A DNA stretch of 64,000 nt from NCBI RefSeq assembly GCF_004919105.1, contig NZ_STGK01000013.1, positions 1-64,000 of the forward strand. Reading direction: 5' to 3'. Below are positions 1-7,698 of the stretch, piece by piece. The stretch comes from Nocardioides sp. GY 10113 (GTDB taxonomy: Bacteria > Actinomycetota > Actinomycetes > Propionibacteriales > Nocardioidaceae). Position numbers and translations under genes: made by a program. Positions within the stretch are counted from its first letter, which is position 1, and every line of letters begins with the position of its first letter. Below the pieces are notes generated by a model. The model searched no databases, was not told the origin of the DNA, and worked only from the letters and a program-made list of their open reading frames with translations.

Positions 1-572
1 TGCTCCAGCGCATGAACGACCTCGCCGTGCAGTACAACAACGGCACCCAGTCCGCCGACTCCCGGTCCGCCCTGTCGGCTGAGTTCCTCCAGCTGGCCAA
101 CGAGATCGTCCGCATCGAGGACAACACCAAGTTCAACGGCAACCAGATCTTCGACGGCTCCGCGAAGGCCTTCCAGGTCGGCTTCGACTCCGGCGACACC
201 ATCTCCATCTCGACCACGGCCGCCGCGGCGTTCACGACCACCGCCACCGCGGGGACGTTCGTCGCCGGCGACAGCATCGCCGGCGTGGCCGTCAGCATCG
301 CCAACAGCAACGGGATCCAGACCGCGATCACCAACGTCTCGACCCAGCGGGCCGAGCTCGGTGCGATCCAGAACCGGTTCGAGCACACCGTGAACAACGT
401 CAACACCGCGATCGAGAACCTCTCGGCCTCGGAGTCGCGCATCCGCGACACCGACATGGCCGCCGAGATGGCCGCCTTCACCCGCGCCAACGTGCTGTCC
501 CAGGCCGGCACCGCGATGCTGGCCCAGGCCAACTCGACCTCGCAGAACGTGCTCCAGCTGCTCCGCGGCTGA
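1..572 (+). CDS. fliC: Flagellin (5' partial)
   Basis: Flagellar filament subunit, exported through the flagellar type III apparatus and polymerised under the FliD cap. The reading frame is open from the first base (frame from base 3: L-Q-R-M-N-D-L-A-V-Q), so the true start lies upstream. Visible are the end of the N-terminal D0/D1 helices, the conserved TKFNGNQIFDG segment, a short Thr/Ala-rich central part, and the C-terminal helices (AELGAIQNRFEHT, NLSASESRIRDTDMA, ending QNVLQLLRG). The surface-exposed variable domain is very small. A strong terminator follows at once, so the gene ends its own transcript. Confidence 0.95.
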   Translation, partial: LQRMNDLAVQYNNGTQSADSRSALSAEFLQLANEIVRIEDNTKFNGNQIFDGSAKAFQVGFDSGDTISISTTAAAAFTTTATAGTFVAGDSIAGVAVSIANSNGIQTAITNVSTQRAELGAIQNRFEHTVNNVNTAIENLSASESRIRDTDMAAEMAAFTRANVLSQAGTAMLAQANSTSQNVLQLLRG

Positions 573-592
573 TCCCAGCACCTGAACCACCT

Positions 593-632
593 CGCGTGCC
601 GGTGGGCCTCTGAGCAGGCCCACCGGCACGCG
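593..632 (+). terminator. Rho-independent-type terminator after flagellin
   Basis: Perfect 17-bp stem (593-609 with 616-632) and a 6-nt loop, 20 bases after the flagellin stop codon and followed by TCGTTCC. It is one of the strongest hairpins in the window and separates the highly expressed flagellin gene from fliD. Confidence 0.85.
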
Positions 633-703
633 TCGTTCCGCCCGGCGTCACTCCGGCGGACGACCCGGCCGACAACCCGGCCGACAACCCGTTCGGCCAG
701 CCG

Positions 704-731
704 CTCAAGCAGCCGCCCATCCGGCCGATGA
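704..731 (+). promoter_or_regulatory. Sigma-28-type promoter of fliD
   Basis: CTCAAG at 704-709, 14-nt spacer, GCCGATGA at 724-731. The E. coli FliA consensus is TAAAGTTT-N11-GCCGATAA; TCAAG here aligns base for base with TAAAG at the same distance. The fliD ATG is 33 nt downstream of the -10 element, giving a short leader. Confidence 0.75.
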
Positions 732-764
732 ACCACTCGACGACGAACCCCAGGGAGACGTGCG

Positions 765-2102
765 ATGGCCTCGACCTCGAGCATCAGCGGACTGGTCAGC
801 GGACTGGACACCGCCAGCCTGATCGACCAGCTGATGTCGCTGGAGGCGCGCCAGCAGACCAAGCTGAAGTACCAGGTCACCACCGAGACCTCCAAGGTGA
901 CCGCCCTGCAGCAGGTCAACAGCGCGCTGGCCACGCTGGCCGAGAAGGCCGCGGCGCTGGCGACCGCCTCCACCTCCGGCGGCACCTGGGGCAGCCTGAC
1001 CGCCACCTCGTCGAGCACCGCGGTCACCGCGACCGCGACCGGCAGCGCCCTCCCGGGCAGCCTCACCGTCTCCGTCGACACCCTGGCCACCACGTCGCGG
1101 GCCACCGTGACCAGCGCCCTCACCGCGGGCTCGACGTACTCGCTGACCCTCGCGGACGGCAGCTCGGTCTCCTACACCACCGACGCCGACCCGAGCTACG
1201 CCGAGCTCGCCGCGCAGATCAACGCCTCGAGCTCGACCACCGGCCTCCAGGCCGTGGTGATCAACGACGGCTCGGCCGGCGGCGTGCTGCAGATCCGCTC
1301 CACCGCCACCGGCGACGCCTCGAACTTCTCGATCTCCGACGGGACGCACACGATCTCCTCGCGGGACACCGCGACCGGCGGCGTGGCCGGGGTCGACGGC
1401 CGGATCACCGTCAACGGCGTGACCGTCACGGGATCCTCCAACACCTACGCCAACGTCGTCGACGGCGTCACCCTCACCGCCACGGCGGAGACGACGACCG
1501 ACGCGACCGTCACGCTCGCCCGCGACGCCAGCTCGCGCAGCGACGCGATCAAGGACCTCGTCGACAGCGTCAACAACGTGCTGACCCTGATCGGCACGAA
1601 GACCGCGGTGAGCTCGAGCAGCAGCGGCACCAGCGCGTCCACGCTCACCGGCGACTCGACCGTGCGCCAGGCCTCCTACGCCCTGGTCTCCGCCATCTGG
1701 CCCGACGGCGGCGGCTCGTTGTCGCAGTACGGCGTCGAGCTGGACCGCTACGGCAAGTACACCTTCGACGCCGACAAGTTCGCGGAGGCCTACGCGGCCG
1801 ACCCCGACGCCACCACGGCCGCCTTCGTCGGTACCGACGGCCTGGCCGCGCGGGTGCAGGGCGTCGCCGAGGCCGCCTCGGACAAGTACGACGGCTACAT
1901 CACGAACTCGGTCAACGGGCACAACAGCACCATCGAACGGCTCAACGACCGCATCGCCGAGTGGGACGACCGGCTGGCGCTGCGTCGCACGACGCTGGAG
2001 AAGCAGTACACCGCCCTGGAGACGCTGCTCTCCAACCTCAACGCCCAGTCGAGCTGGCTGACCAGCACGATCTCGTCGATGACGAGCTCGTCCTCGGAGT
2101 AA
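765..2102 (+). CDS. fliD: Flagellar filament cap protein FliD
   Basis: Pentameric cap (HAP2) at the filament tip that folds newly exported flagellin. The 445-aa protein starts with the family signature around SSISGLVSGLDTASLIDQLM (residues 4-23). Ser/Thr/Ala-rich D2-D3 domains follow, then a C-terminal helical region (RIAEWDDRLALRRTTLEKQYTALE) matching the D0/D1 leg. Length is usual for actinobacterial FliD. GGGAGACGTGCG upstream supplies the ribosome-binding site. It lies directly before fliS, in the common fliC-fliD-fliS order. Confidence 0.95.
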   Translation: MASTSSISGLVSGLDTASLIDQLMSLEARQQTKLKYQVTTETSKVTALQQVNSALATLAEKAAALATASTSGGTWGSLTATSSSTAVTATATGSALPGSLTVSVDTLATTSRATVTSALTAGSTYSLTLADGSSVSYTTDADPSYAELAAQINASSSTTGLQAVVINDGSAGGVLQIRSTATGDASNFSISDGTHTISSRDTATGGVAGVDGRITVNGVTVTGSSNTYANVVDGVTLTATAETTTDATVTLARDASSRSDAIKDLVDSVNNVLTLIGTKTAVSSSSSGTSASTLTGDSTVRQASYALVSAIWPDGGGSLSQYGVELDRYGKYTFDADKFAEAYAADPDATTAAFVGTDGLAARVQGVAEAASDKYDGYITNSVNGHNSTIERLNDRIAEWDDRLALRRTTLEKQYTALETLLSNLNAQSSWLTSTISSMTSSSSE

Positions 2103-2113
2103 GGGAGACCACC

Positions 2114-2500
2114 TTGTACAGCAGTGCCCTCGGCGCCCGCGCCGCCTACACCGACAACTCCCTCGCCACCGCCTCGCCGGCGCGGCTCCTGGTCATGCTG
2201 ATGGACCGGCTGGTCCTCGACATCGAGCGCGGCCTCGCCGCCACCGAGGCCGCGGACTGGGAGGAGGCGCGCCGCAACCTGCTGCACGCCCAGGACATCG
2301 TGCTCGAGCTCGAGGTCGGCCTCGACGCCGACGCGATGACCGGCGGCAAGCAGCTGGCCGCTCTCTACGCCTACCTTCGGGGCCGGCTGGTGGACGCCAA
2401 CGTCCACCGTGATGCCACCGCAGCGACCGAGGCCCGCGGCCTCGCCCAGCACCTGGCGGAGACGTGGCGTCAGGCCGCCCTCCAGGCGGCGGTCCAGTGA
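2114..2500 (+). CDS. fliS: Flagellin export chaperone FliS
   Basis: Cytoplasmic chaperone that binds the C-terminal end of flagellin before export. From the TTG start the protein is 128 aa and begins Y-S-S-A-L-G-A-R-A-A-Y-T-D-N-S, then SPARLLVMLMDRLVLDIERG, the family core (compare SPEELLLMLYDGAI in other FliS). The TTG is chosen because it gives the canonical N-terminus, follows GGGAG by about 6 nt, and sits 11 nt after the fliD stop. No in-frame ATG lies nearby. The C-terminus is helical with the usual QAL ending. Confidence 0.9.
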   Translation: MYSSALGARAAYTDNSLATASPARLLVMLMDRLVLDIERGLAATEAADWEEARRNLLHAQDIVLELEVGLDADAMTGGKQLAALYAYLRGRLVDANVHRDATAATEARGLAQHLAETWRQAALQAAVQ

Positions 2501-2814
2501 GCGCGCCGGAGTCGTGGGAGGAGGCGCTGGTGCGCCTCGAGGCCCACGTCGACCGCGCCGAGGGGATCATCAGCGGGCTGGCCGCCCCTGACGACGAGCG
2601 GGACGCCGAGCCATGGGTCGAGCCCACCGGACTGGGACCGATGCCGACCGAGTTCCTCTTCCGGGCCAAGGAGCTGCTGGAGCGCCAGCAGAGGCTGATG
2701 GCCACGCTGCCGGCGCTGCTGGCCGACAACCAGGCACAGCGGCAGGTGGCGAGCAAGGTGAGCGACGCCACCGCGACCAAGGCCGGGCCGGTCTACCTCG
2801 ACGTCACGGCCTGA
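2497..2814 (+). CDS. Small protein after fliS, possible FliT-like chaperone
   Basis: A 105-aa protein starting at a GTG that overlaps the fliS stop (GTGA), so it is probably translationally coupled. It is mostly alpha-helical by composition: an acidic N-terminus (SWEEALVRLEAHVDRAEGIISGL), then FLFRAKELLERQQRLMATLPALL, which could form a coiled coil. I recognise no named domain. The position after fliS, the length and the helical content resemble the FliT slot (fliD-fliS-fliT) in other bacteria, but this is inference from position, not sequence. It is the last gene before the REP-like repeat at 2821. Confidence 0.7.
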   Translation: MSAPESWEEALVRLEAHVDRAEGIISGLAAPDDERDAEPWVEPTGLGPMPTEFLFRAKELLERQQRLMATLPALLADNQAQRQVASKVSDATATKAGPVYLDVTA

Positions 2815-2820
2815 CGGTCG

Positions 2821-2945
2821 GGTGGTTTCGAGGCTCGCTCCGCTCGCACCTCGACCACCGCAGGCGGATCGCTTCGCTCCCACCTCAACCACCGGTCCGC
2901 CGCTGGTTGAGGTGCGAGGCGCCCCGGCGCCGAGCCTCGAAACCA
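2821..2945. repeat. REP-like palindromic repeat, copy 1
   Basis: Contains the core GGTGGTTTCGAGGCTCGC and its partner GCTCGCACCTCRACCACC, then a second half beginning CCGCTGGTTGAGGTGCGAG and ending GAGCCTCGAAACCA. The same words recur at 26224-26335 and 60398-60490. It can fold into nested hairpins and lies between the fliS unit and cheY, where it may also stop transcription. Confidence 0.8.
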
Positions 2946-3007
2946 AGGCACCACGCGCGAGTCGGCAGGAAGTTTCTGCCGGCTCGCGGCGCTTTTCGCC
3001 CCGCCGC

Positions 3008-3035
3008 CTCAGAAGTCAGTCCGCGCCGACGATGA
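3008..3035 (+). promoter_or_regulatory. Sigma-28-type promoter of the first cheY (leaderless)
   Basis: CTCAGA at 3008-3013, 14-nt spacer, GACGATGA at 3028-3035. It differs from the usual GCCGAT by one base, as does the fliM site. The cheY ATG begins exactly 7 nt after the -10 element, so the transcript should start at or next to the start codon. Confidence 0.6.
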
Positions 3036-3042
3036 GTACGGC

Positions 3043-3426
3043 ATGCGCGCGTTGATCATCGACGACTCCCGCACCATGCGGAGCATCCTGCGGCGGATCG
3101 TCACCGGGCTCGGGTTCGAGACCGCCGAGGCCGGCGACGGCCAGGAGGCCCTGGACGCGATGGAGGCCGGCTTCGTGCCCGACCTCTGCCTGATCGACTG
3201 GAACATGCCGGTGATGGACGGCTACACGTTCGTCACCCGGGTCCGGGACCGCGAGGAGTGGCGCGACGTGACGCTGATGATGGTCACCACCGAGAGCGAG
3301 CACTCCCAGATCGTCCGCGCCCTGGCCGCCGGCGCCCACGAGTACGTCATCAAGCCCTTCACGCCCGACGCGATCATCGACAAGCTCGACCTGCTCGGGC
3401 TTCTCACCACCCAGGAGGCAGTGTGA
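3043..3426 (+). CDS. cheY: CheY-type single-domain response regulator
   Basis: Chemotaxis phospho-acceptor, 127 aa, receiver domain only. Acidic pair D7/D8, phospho-acceptor D52 (CLIDWNMP), T82/T83 (VTTES) and K104 (YVIKPF) are all present, so it should be phosphorylated by a CheA-type kinase and act on the flagellar switch. It overlaps the following cheX by 4 nt. No RBS is visible before the ATG, in keeping with a leaderless message from the promoter at 3008-3035. No kinase or receptor gene is in the window. Confidence 0.92.
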   Translation: MRALIIDDSRTMRSILRRIVTGLGFETAEAGDGQEALDAMEAGFVPDLCLIDWNMPVMDGYTFVTRVRDREEWRDVTLMMVTTESEHSQIVRALAAGAHEYVIKPFTPDAIIDKLDLLGLLTTQEAV

Positions 3427-3896
3427 GCACCACCGAGGCCCCGGCACCGCTGCTCGAGGACGTCCTCGCCGTCACCCAGGAGGTCTGGCACTCCCTGGCC
3501 GGCGACGGCGAGGAGCTCCTCCCCCACCCGGTCGCCGCCGGCGCGCGCTTCGACGCCGACGAGCCGTGGTCGACCACCGTCACCGTCAGCGGCGGCTGGC
3601 AGGGCAGCATCACCGTCGAGCTCGGCCTGGACCTGGCGCGCACGCTGACCCGGCGGATGCTGGCGATGGGGGACGACGAGCCGCTGGACGACGCCGACCT
3701 CGCCGACGCCGTCGGCGAGCTGGTGAACATGGTCGGCGGCAGCCTGAAGAGCATCCTGCCCGGGCCCAGCGCGCTGTCCCTGCCGACCGTCGCCGCCGGA
3801 CGCGCGGCGTTCGGCTCCGAGATGAACCGGGCCGCGTGCCTGGACGTCCGCTGGCACGAGCACCCGCTCCGCGTCAGCGTCCACGTCCCGGCCTGA
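3423..3896 (+). CDS. cheX: CheX/CheC-type CheY-P phosphatase
   Basis: 157-aa protein starting at a GTG overlapping the cheY stop. The segment D95-A-V-G-E99-L-V-N102-MVGG fits the (D/S)xxxExxN phosphatase signature of the CheC/CheX/FliY family, whose Glu and Asn dephosphorylate CheY-P. A single motif and about 150 aa fit CheX better than the two-motif CheC. Coupling to cheY suggests it resets that regulator. The assignment rests on the motif and context. Confidence 0.8.
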   Translation: MSTTEAPAPLLEDVLAVTQEVWHSLAGDGEELLPHPVAAGARFDADEPWSTTVTVSGGWQGSITVELGLDLARTLTRRMLAMGDDEPLDDADLADAVGELVNMVGGSLKSILPGPSALSLPTVAAGRAAFGSEMNRAACLDVRWHEHPLRVSVHVPA

Positions 3897-3941
3897 CCGG
3901 CCGCCCCCACCCCGCACCGAGCAGCACCCCGAGGAGCACCC

Positions 3942-4301
3942 ATGAAGATCCTGATCGCCGACGACAGCCGCGTGATGCGTCAGATCGTGATCCGGACCCT
4001 GCGTCAGGCCGGCCACGGCGGCCACGAGATCGTCGAGGCCGAGAACGGCCGTCAGGCGCTGGACATGGTCACCACCGAGGCGCCCGACCTGGTGCTCTCG
4101 GACTGGAACATGCCCGAGATGAACGGCATCGACTGCCTCACCTCGCTGCGCGGCGCCGGCTCCCAGGTCCCGTTCGGCTTCGTCACCTCGGAGGGCTCCG
4201 ACGAGATGCGCGAGCGCGCGGCCGCGGCCGGCGCCGCGTTCCTGATCGCCAAGCCGTTCACGCCCGAGGCGTTCGACGAGGCGCTGCGCACGGTCATCTG
4301 A
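3942..4301 (+). CDS. Second CheY-type response regulator
   Basis: 119-aa receiver domain: D7/D8 (IADDS), phospho-acceptor D54 (VLSDWNMPEMNG), the S/T switch residue in FVTSEGSDEM, and the lysine in LIAKPFTPEAF. It shares WNMP and KPFTP with the first CheY (3043-3426) but has a different helix 4, so the two probably contact different partners. An RBS (GAGGAGCACCC) precedes the ATG, unlike the first copy. It lies between the two CheX-type genes. Confidence 0.9.
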   Translation: MKILIADDSRVMRQIVIRTLRQAGHGGHEIVEAENGRQALDMVTTEAPDLVLSDWNMPEMNGIDCLTSLRGAGSQVPFGFVTSEGSDEMRERAAAAGAAFLIAKPFTPEAFDEALRTVI

Positions 4302-4338
4302 CCGCACCGTCCCTGCTTCACTTTCTCGGAGGATCCCT

Positions 4339-4818
4339 GTGCCCGTCCACCTGCCTCAGCCCAAGGAGATGCGCGACGTCCTGGGCGACCTGCTCGGTCG
4401 CGAGGTCACGCTGCGCCCCGGCATCCCGTTCGCGCCCGGACCGGACACCCCGGCCACCGTCGCCTTGTACGTCGACGACACCGTCCGCGTCTCGGCGGTG
4501 ATCGCGTGCGACCTCGCCTTCTCGGCGTACGCCGGTGGGGCGATCGGCCTCACCCCGCTCGCCGACACCCAGGCCGCGGTCAACGCCGGCAAGCTCGACG
4601 ACACGCTGGCCGAGAACCTGGGCGAGGTGCTCAACATCATCGCCTCGATCTTCAACGTGCCGGGCGCCGACCACCTGCGCCTGCACGGCGTGCACCCGGC
4701 CGGTCCGCCCCTGGAGCCGTGGGTCCGGATGCACACCCTGACGCTGGGCCGACGCGAGGACCTGGTGGTCGACATCGCCGGGTACGGCCAGGGCCAGCTC
4801 TCGATCATCCTGACCTGA
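4339..4818 (+). CDS. CheX/CheC-like protein with altered phosphatase motif
   Basis: 159-aa protein from a GTG after a strong RBS (GGAGGAT). The segment L90-A-E92-N-L-G-E96-V-L-N99-IIASIFN lines up with the CheX-type motif of the 3423-3896 product, keeping Glu and Asn but with Glu where Asp or Ser is usual. The fold appears to be CheC/CheX-like. It could be an active phosphatase for the second CheY or a binding-only relative. The call rests on motif and neighbours. Confidence 0.65.
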   Translation: MPVHLPQPKEMRDVLGDLLGREVTLRPGIPFAPGPDTPATVALYVDDTVRVSAVIACDLAFSAYAGGAIGLTPLADTQAAVNAGKLDDTLAENLGEVLNIIASIFNVPGADHLRLHGVHPAGPPLEPWVRMHTLTLGRREDLVVDIAGYGQGQLSIILT

Positions 4819-4877
4819 GCGATCGGCCAGCGCCTGCGGGACGTTCGTCCTGACTTTGTCGCCGGAGTCACACCAGG

Positions 4878-4905
4878 CTCAGGTTCACCAGGCCGCGGCC
4901 GATGA
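4878..4905 (+). promoter_or_regulatory. Sigma-28-type promoter of the flgB operon
   Basis: CTCAGG at 4878-4883, 14-nt spacer, GCCGATGA at 4898-4905, with TCACACC just upstream at 4868-4874. The flbD promoter has the same upstream word, so this may be a second recognition element. The leader to the flgB GTG is about 80 nt. Confidence 0.75.
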
Positions 4906-4990
4906 CCCACGCGAGCACGGATCGCTCGCCCCCCTGCCGAAGGACCGGCGCCCTCCACCATCTCGGGTGGACCACACAGAGGGAAGACAC

Positions 4991-5347
4991 GTGTCCTTTG
5001 CTGCAACCGACGCCGTCGGCCTGGTGCTGCACACGGCGATCAACGGCCTCGCCCTGCGCCAGCAGGTGACCGCCGACAACATCGCGAACGTCGACACCCC
5101 CGGGTTCCGGGCCAGTGCCGTGGAGTTCGAGAGCGCCCTCAGTGCGGCGATCCAGCGCGGCGGCTTCCGCGGCGAGGTCACCCCGACCACCGAGCCGACC
5201 ACGACGCCGCTCGGCGAGAACGGCAACAACGTGGACCTCCGCAAGGAGTCGCTGTCCGCGATCCAGACGCAGTACCAGTACCAGATCATGGGTCGCGCGA
5301 TCAGCGACCGGCACACGATCCTCACCACCGTGGCAGGTGCCCAGTGA
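4991..5347 (+). CDS. flgB: Flagellar basal-body rod protein FlgB
   Basis: Proximal rod subunit, 118 aa. It has the rod signature [20 protein letters not shown] near the N-terminus and the C-terminal [22 protein letters not shown] helix. The GTG start gives the usual N-terminus ([20 protein letters not shown]) and follows GAGGGAAG. It is first gene of the long structural operon and overlaps flgC (GTGA). No signal peptide is present, as expected for a type III substrate. Confidence 0.93.
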   Translation: MSFAATDAVGLVLHTAINGLALRQQVTADNIANVDTPGFRASAVEFESALSAAIQRGGFRGEVTPTTEPTTTPLGENGNNVDLRKESLSAIQTQYQYQIMGRAISDRHTILTTVAGAQ

Positions 5348-5736
5348 GCGCCTTCGACACCCTGCGGATCGCCAACACCTCGCTCGGCGCCCACCAGACC
5401 TGGCTGGACGCACTGGCCAACAACATCGCCAACGCGAACACGATCAGCCGCACCGACGAGGACGCGTTCCAGGCCACCTACGTGGTCTTCGACTCCCGCG
5501 ACGACGGCGGCGTGGCGGTCACCGGCTTCGAGTCCTCCGACGCCGCCGGCCGGATGGTCAACGACCCGGCGAGCCCGCTGGCCGACGCCGACGGCTACGT
5601 CCGCGCCCCCGACATCGACATGTCGGCCCAGATGAGCGAGCTGATCATGGCCCAGCGCGGCTTCCAGGCGTCGGTGCAGACCACCAAGCACGCCCAGGAG
5701 ACCTACGCCTCGGCCCTCCAGATCGGGGCGAAGTGA
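5344..5736 (+). CDS. flgC: Flagellar basal-body rod protein FlgC
   Basis: Rod subunit, 130 aa. N-terminal [20 protein letters not shown] carries the rod/hook signature, and the C-terminal [23 protein letters not shown] is the typical FlgC ending. It is coupled to flgB and fliE by GTGA overlaps on both sides. It exports through the type III gate and joins FlgB between the MS ring and the hook. Confidence 0.93.
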   Translation: MSAFDTLRIANTSLGAHQTWLDALANNIANANTISRTDEDAFQATYVVFDSRDDGGVAVTGFESSDAAGRMVNDPASPLADADGYVRAPDIDMSAQMSELIMAQRGFQASVQTTKHAQETYASALQIGAK

Positions 5737-6104
5737 GCATCGGGCCCCTGGAGCCGCTCTCCAGCATCGTCGGCGGCTCGACGAGCAACCTGGCCACTGC
5801 CGTGTCGGGCAGCACGCTGCTGCCCACGGACGTGTCGGGTGTCTCGGGCGCCTCCGGGGTGACCGCCGCGAGCCGCGCCAACGGCGCCGAGTTCGGCGAC
5901 CTGGTCATCGACGGCATCGACCGCCTCGAGGGACTGACCGACAAGGCCGACCACCTCGCCGTCCAGGCCGCCACCGGGCAGCTGGACAACATCCACGACT
6001 ACACGATCGCCGCCAGCGAGGCCCAGGTCGCCACCCAGCTGACCGTGGCCCTGCGCAACAAGGCGCTCGAGGCCTTCAACGAGATCATGCGGATGCAGGT
6101 CTGA
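5733..6104 (+). CDS. fliE: Flagellar hook-basal body protein FliE
   Basis: Adaptor between MS ring and rod, 123 aa. The conserved C-terminal half ([28 protein letters not shown]) is unmistakable. The N-terminal 45 residues are Ser/Thr/Gly-rich and disordered-looking. The GTG start overlaps the flgC stop. It is followed 13 nt later by fliF, its binding partner. Confidence 0.93.
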   Translation: MSIGPLEPLSSIVGGSTSNLATAVSGSTLLPTDVSGVSGASGVTAASRANGAEFGDLVIDGIDRLEGLTDKADHLAVQAATGQLDNIHDYTIAASEAQVATQLTVALRNKALEAFNEIMRMQV

Positions 6105-6117
6105 GGGGGCCTGACCG

Positions 6118-7698
6118 ATGCGCACCAAGCTCACCTCCACGCTCGACCGCGCCCGCGCGACCTTCACCGAGTTCACCGCCGGCCAGAAGGCCGTCGCGAT
6201 CGTCGGCGGCGGCGCCCTGCTGATCGCCGCGTTCCTGGTCTTCCGATGGGTCGCCGCGCCGACGTACGCGCCGCTGTACTCGGGCCTCTCCGGCGCCGAC
6301 GCGTCGGCGGTCATCGACGAGCTCGAGACCGAGGGCGTGTCGTACAAGATCACCGGCAACGGCAGCACCGTCATGGTGCCGCGCGCCGACGTCTACTCCA
6401 CCCGGATCGCACTGTCCGGCAAGGGCCTGCCCGCCAGCAACGACGGCGGCTACTCGATCCTCGACGACTCCAGCCTCTCCACCTCGGAGTTCAAGGAGCA
6501 GACCGACTTCAAGCGCGCCATGGAGGGCGAGCTGTCGAAGACCATCGAGGCGATCGACGGCATCCAGACCGCCGTGGTGCACCTGGCGATGCCGGAGAAG
6601 GAGGTCTTCACCGACACCCAGGACCCGGTCACCGCCTCGGTCCTGGTCGACACCAAGACCGGCGTCACGCTCGGCGACGAGCAGGTGCAGGCGATCGTGA
6701 ACCTGGTCGCCTCGAGCATCGACGGCCTGGACCCGAAGAGGGTCACGGTCGCCGACGCCAGCGGCAAGGTGCTCTCCAGCCCCAACGACGACGCGAACGG
6801 CGTCGCCTCCACCCGCGCCAAGGCCGTCGAGCAGTACCAGAGCTCCGTCCAGGCCAAGATCCAGGCGCTGATGGACACCGTGGTCGGCCCGGGCAACTCC
6901 AGCACCGTGGTCACCGCCCAGCTCGACTTCGACAAGGCGGTCACCGAGACCAACGAGTACCTGCAGCCCGCTGACGACGCCCCGCCGCTGACCTCCTCGG
7001 AGACGAGCGAGGTCTACAGCGGCGACCCGGGCGCGGTCGACGAGACCGGCGGCGTGGTCGGGGCCGACGGCGACATGGGCACCGACACCACCGCCGGCGA
7101 CGGCTCCTACTCCAACCGCAGCCTCACCCTCGACAACCCGTACGGCACCCGCAACGAGCGCCGCGAGTCGGCCGCCGGGGCGCTGCAGCAGCAGAACATC
7201 AGCGTCGCCGTGGACGCCACCGCCGCCGCCGCCATCCAGCCGGAGGCGATCAAGGCGATGATCTCCTCCGCGGTCGGGATCAAGCCCCGGCGCGGCGACA
7301 CCGTCGAGGTCACCGTCGTGCCCTTCGACCGCTCCGCGGCCGACGCCGCCGCCGATGCGCTGGCCAAGGCCGAGGCCGAGGACGCCCAGGCCGCGCGGAT
7401 GGAGATGCTGCGCAACATCGGCATCGCCGGGTTCATCGCCCTGGCGATCCTCCTCGCCTGGTTCCAGGCCCGCCGCCGCGCGGCCGCACGCGCCGAGGCG
7501 ACCGAGTACCTGGTCGAGCAGATCAAGGCCGACCAGGCCGCCCGGGCCATCGAGACCGCCCCGGCGGTCGCGGCCCTCGAGGTCGCCGAGGAGACCGAGG
7601 AGGACCGGATCCGCGACGAGCTGCTCGACCTGGTCGACAAGCAGCCCGCCGACGTCGCCGCGCTCCTGCGCGGCTGGCTCGTGGAGCCGCGCTCATGA
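6118..7698 (+). CDS. fliF: Flagellar MS-ring protein FliF
   Basis: 526-aa inner-membrane ring protein on which the motor is built. A transmembrane helix lies near residues 23-43 (AVAIVGGGALLIAAFLVF). A YscJ-like ring-building motif region follows (YAPLYSGLSGADASAVIDEL, EGELSKTIEAIDGIQTAVVHLAMP), then a linker, and a second transmembrane helix around 430-450 (IGIAGFIALAILLAWFQA). The C-terminus (DKQPADVAALLRGWL) is the FliG-binding tail. ATGA overlap with fliG supports a coupled ring and rotor unit. Confidence 0.96.
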   Translation: MRTKLTSTLDRARATFTEFTAGQKAVAIVGGGALLIAAFLVFRWVAAPTYAPLYSGLSGADASAVIDELETEGVSYKITGNGSTVMVPRADVYSTRIALSGKGLPASNDGGYSILDDSSLSTSEFKEQTDFKRAMEGELSKTIEAIDGIQTAVVHLAMPEKEVFTDTQDPVTASVLVDTKTGVTLGDEQVQAIVNLVASSIDGLDPKRVTVADASGKVLSSPNDDANGVASTRAKAVEQYQSSVQAKIQALMDTVVGPGNSSTVVTAQLDFDKAVTETNEYLQPADDAPPLTSSETSEVYSGDPGAVDETGGVVGADGDMGTDTTAGDGSYSNRSLTLDNPYGTRNERRESAAGALQQQNISVAVDATAAAAIQPEAIKAMISSAVGIKPRRGDTVEVTVVPFDRSAADAAADALAKAEAEDAQAARMEMLRNIGIAGFIALAILLAWFQARRRAAARAEATEYLVEQIKADQAARAIETAPAVAALEVAEETEEDRIRDELLDLVDKQPADVAALLRGWLVEPRS

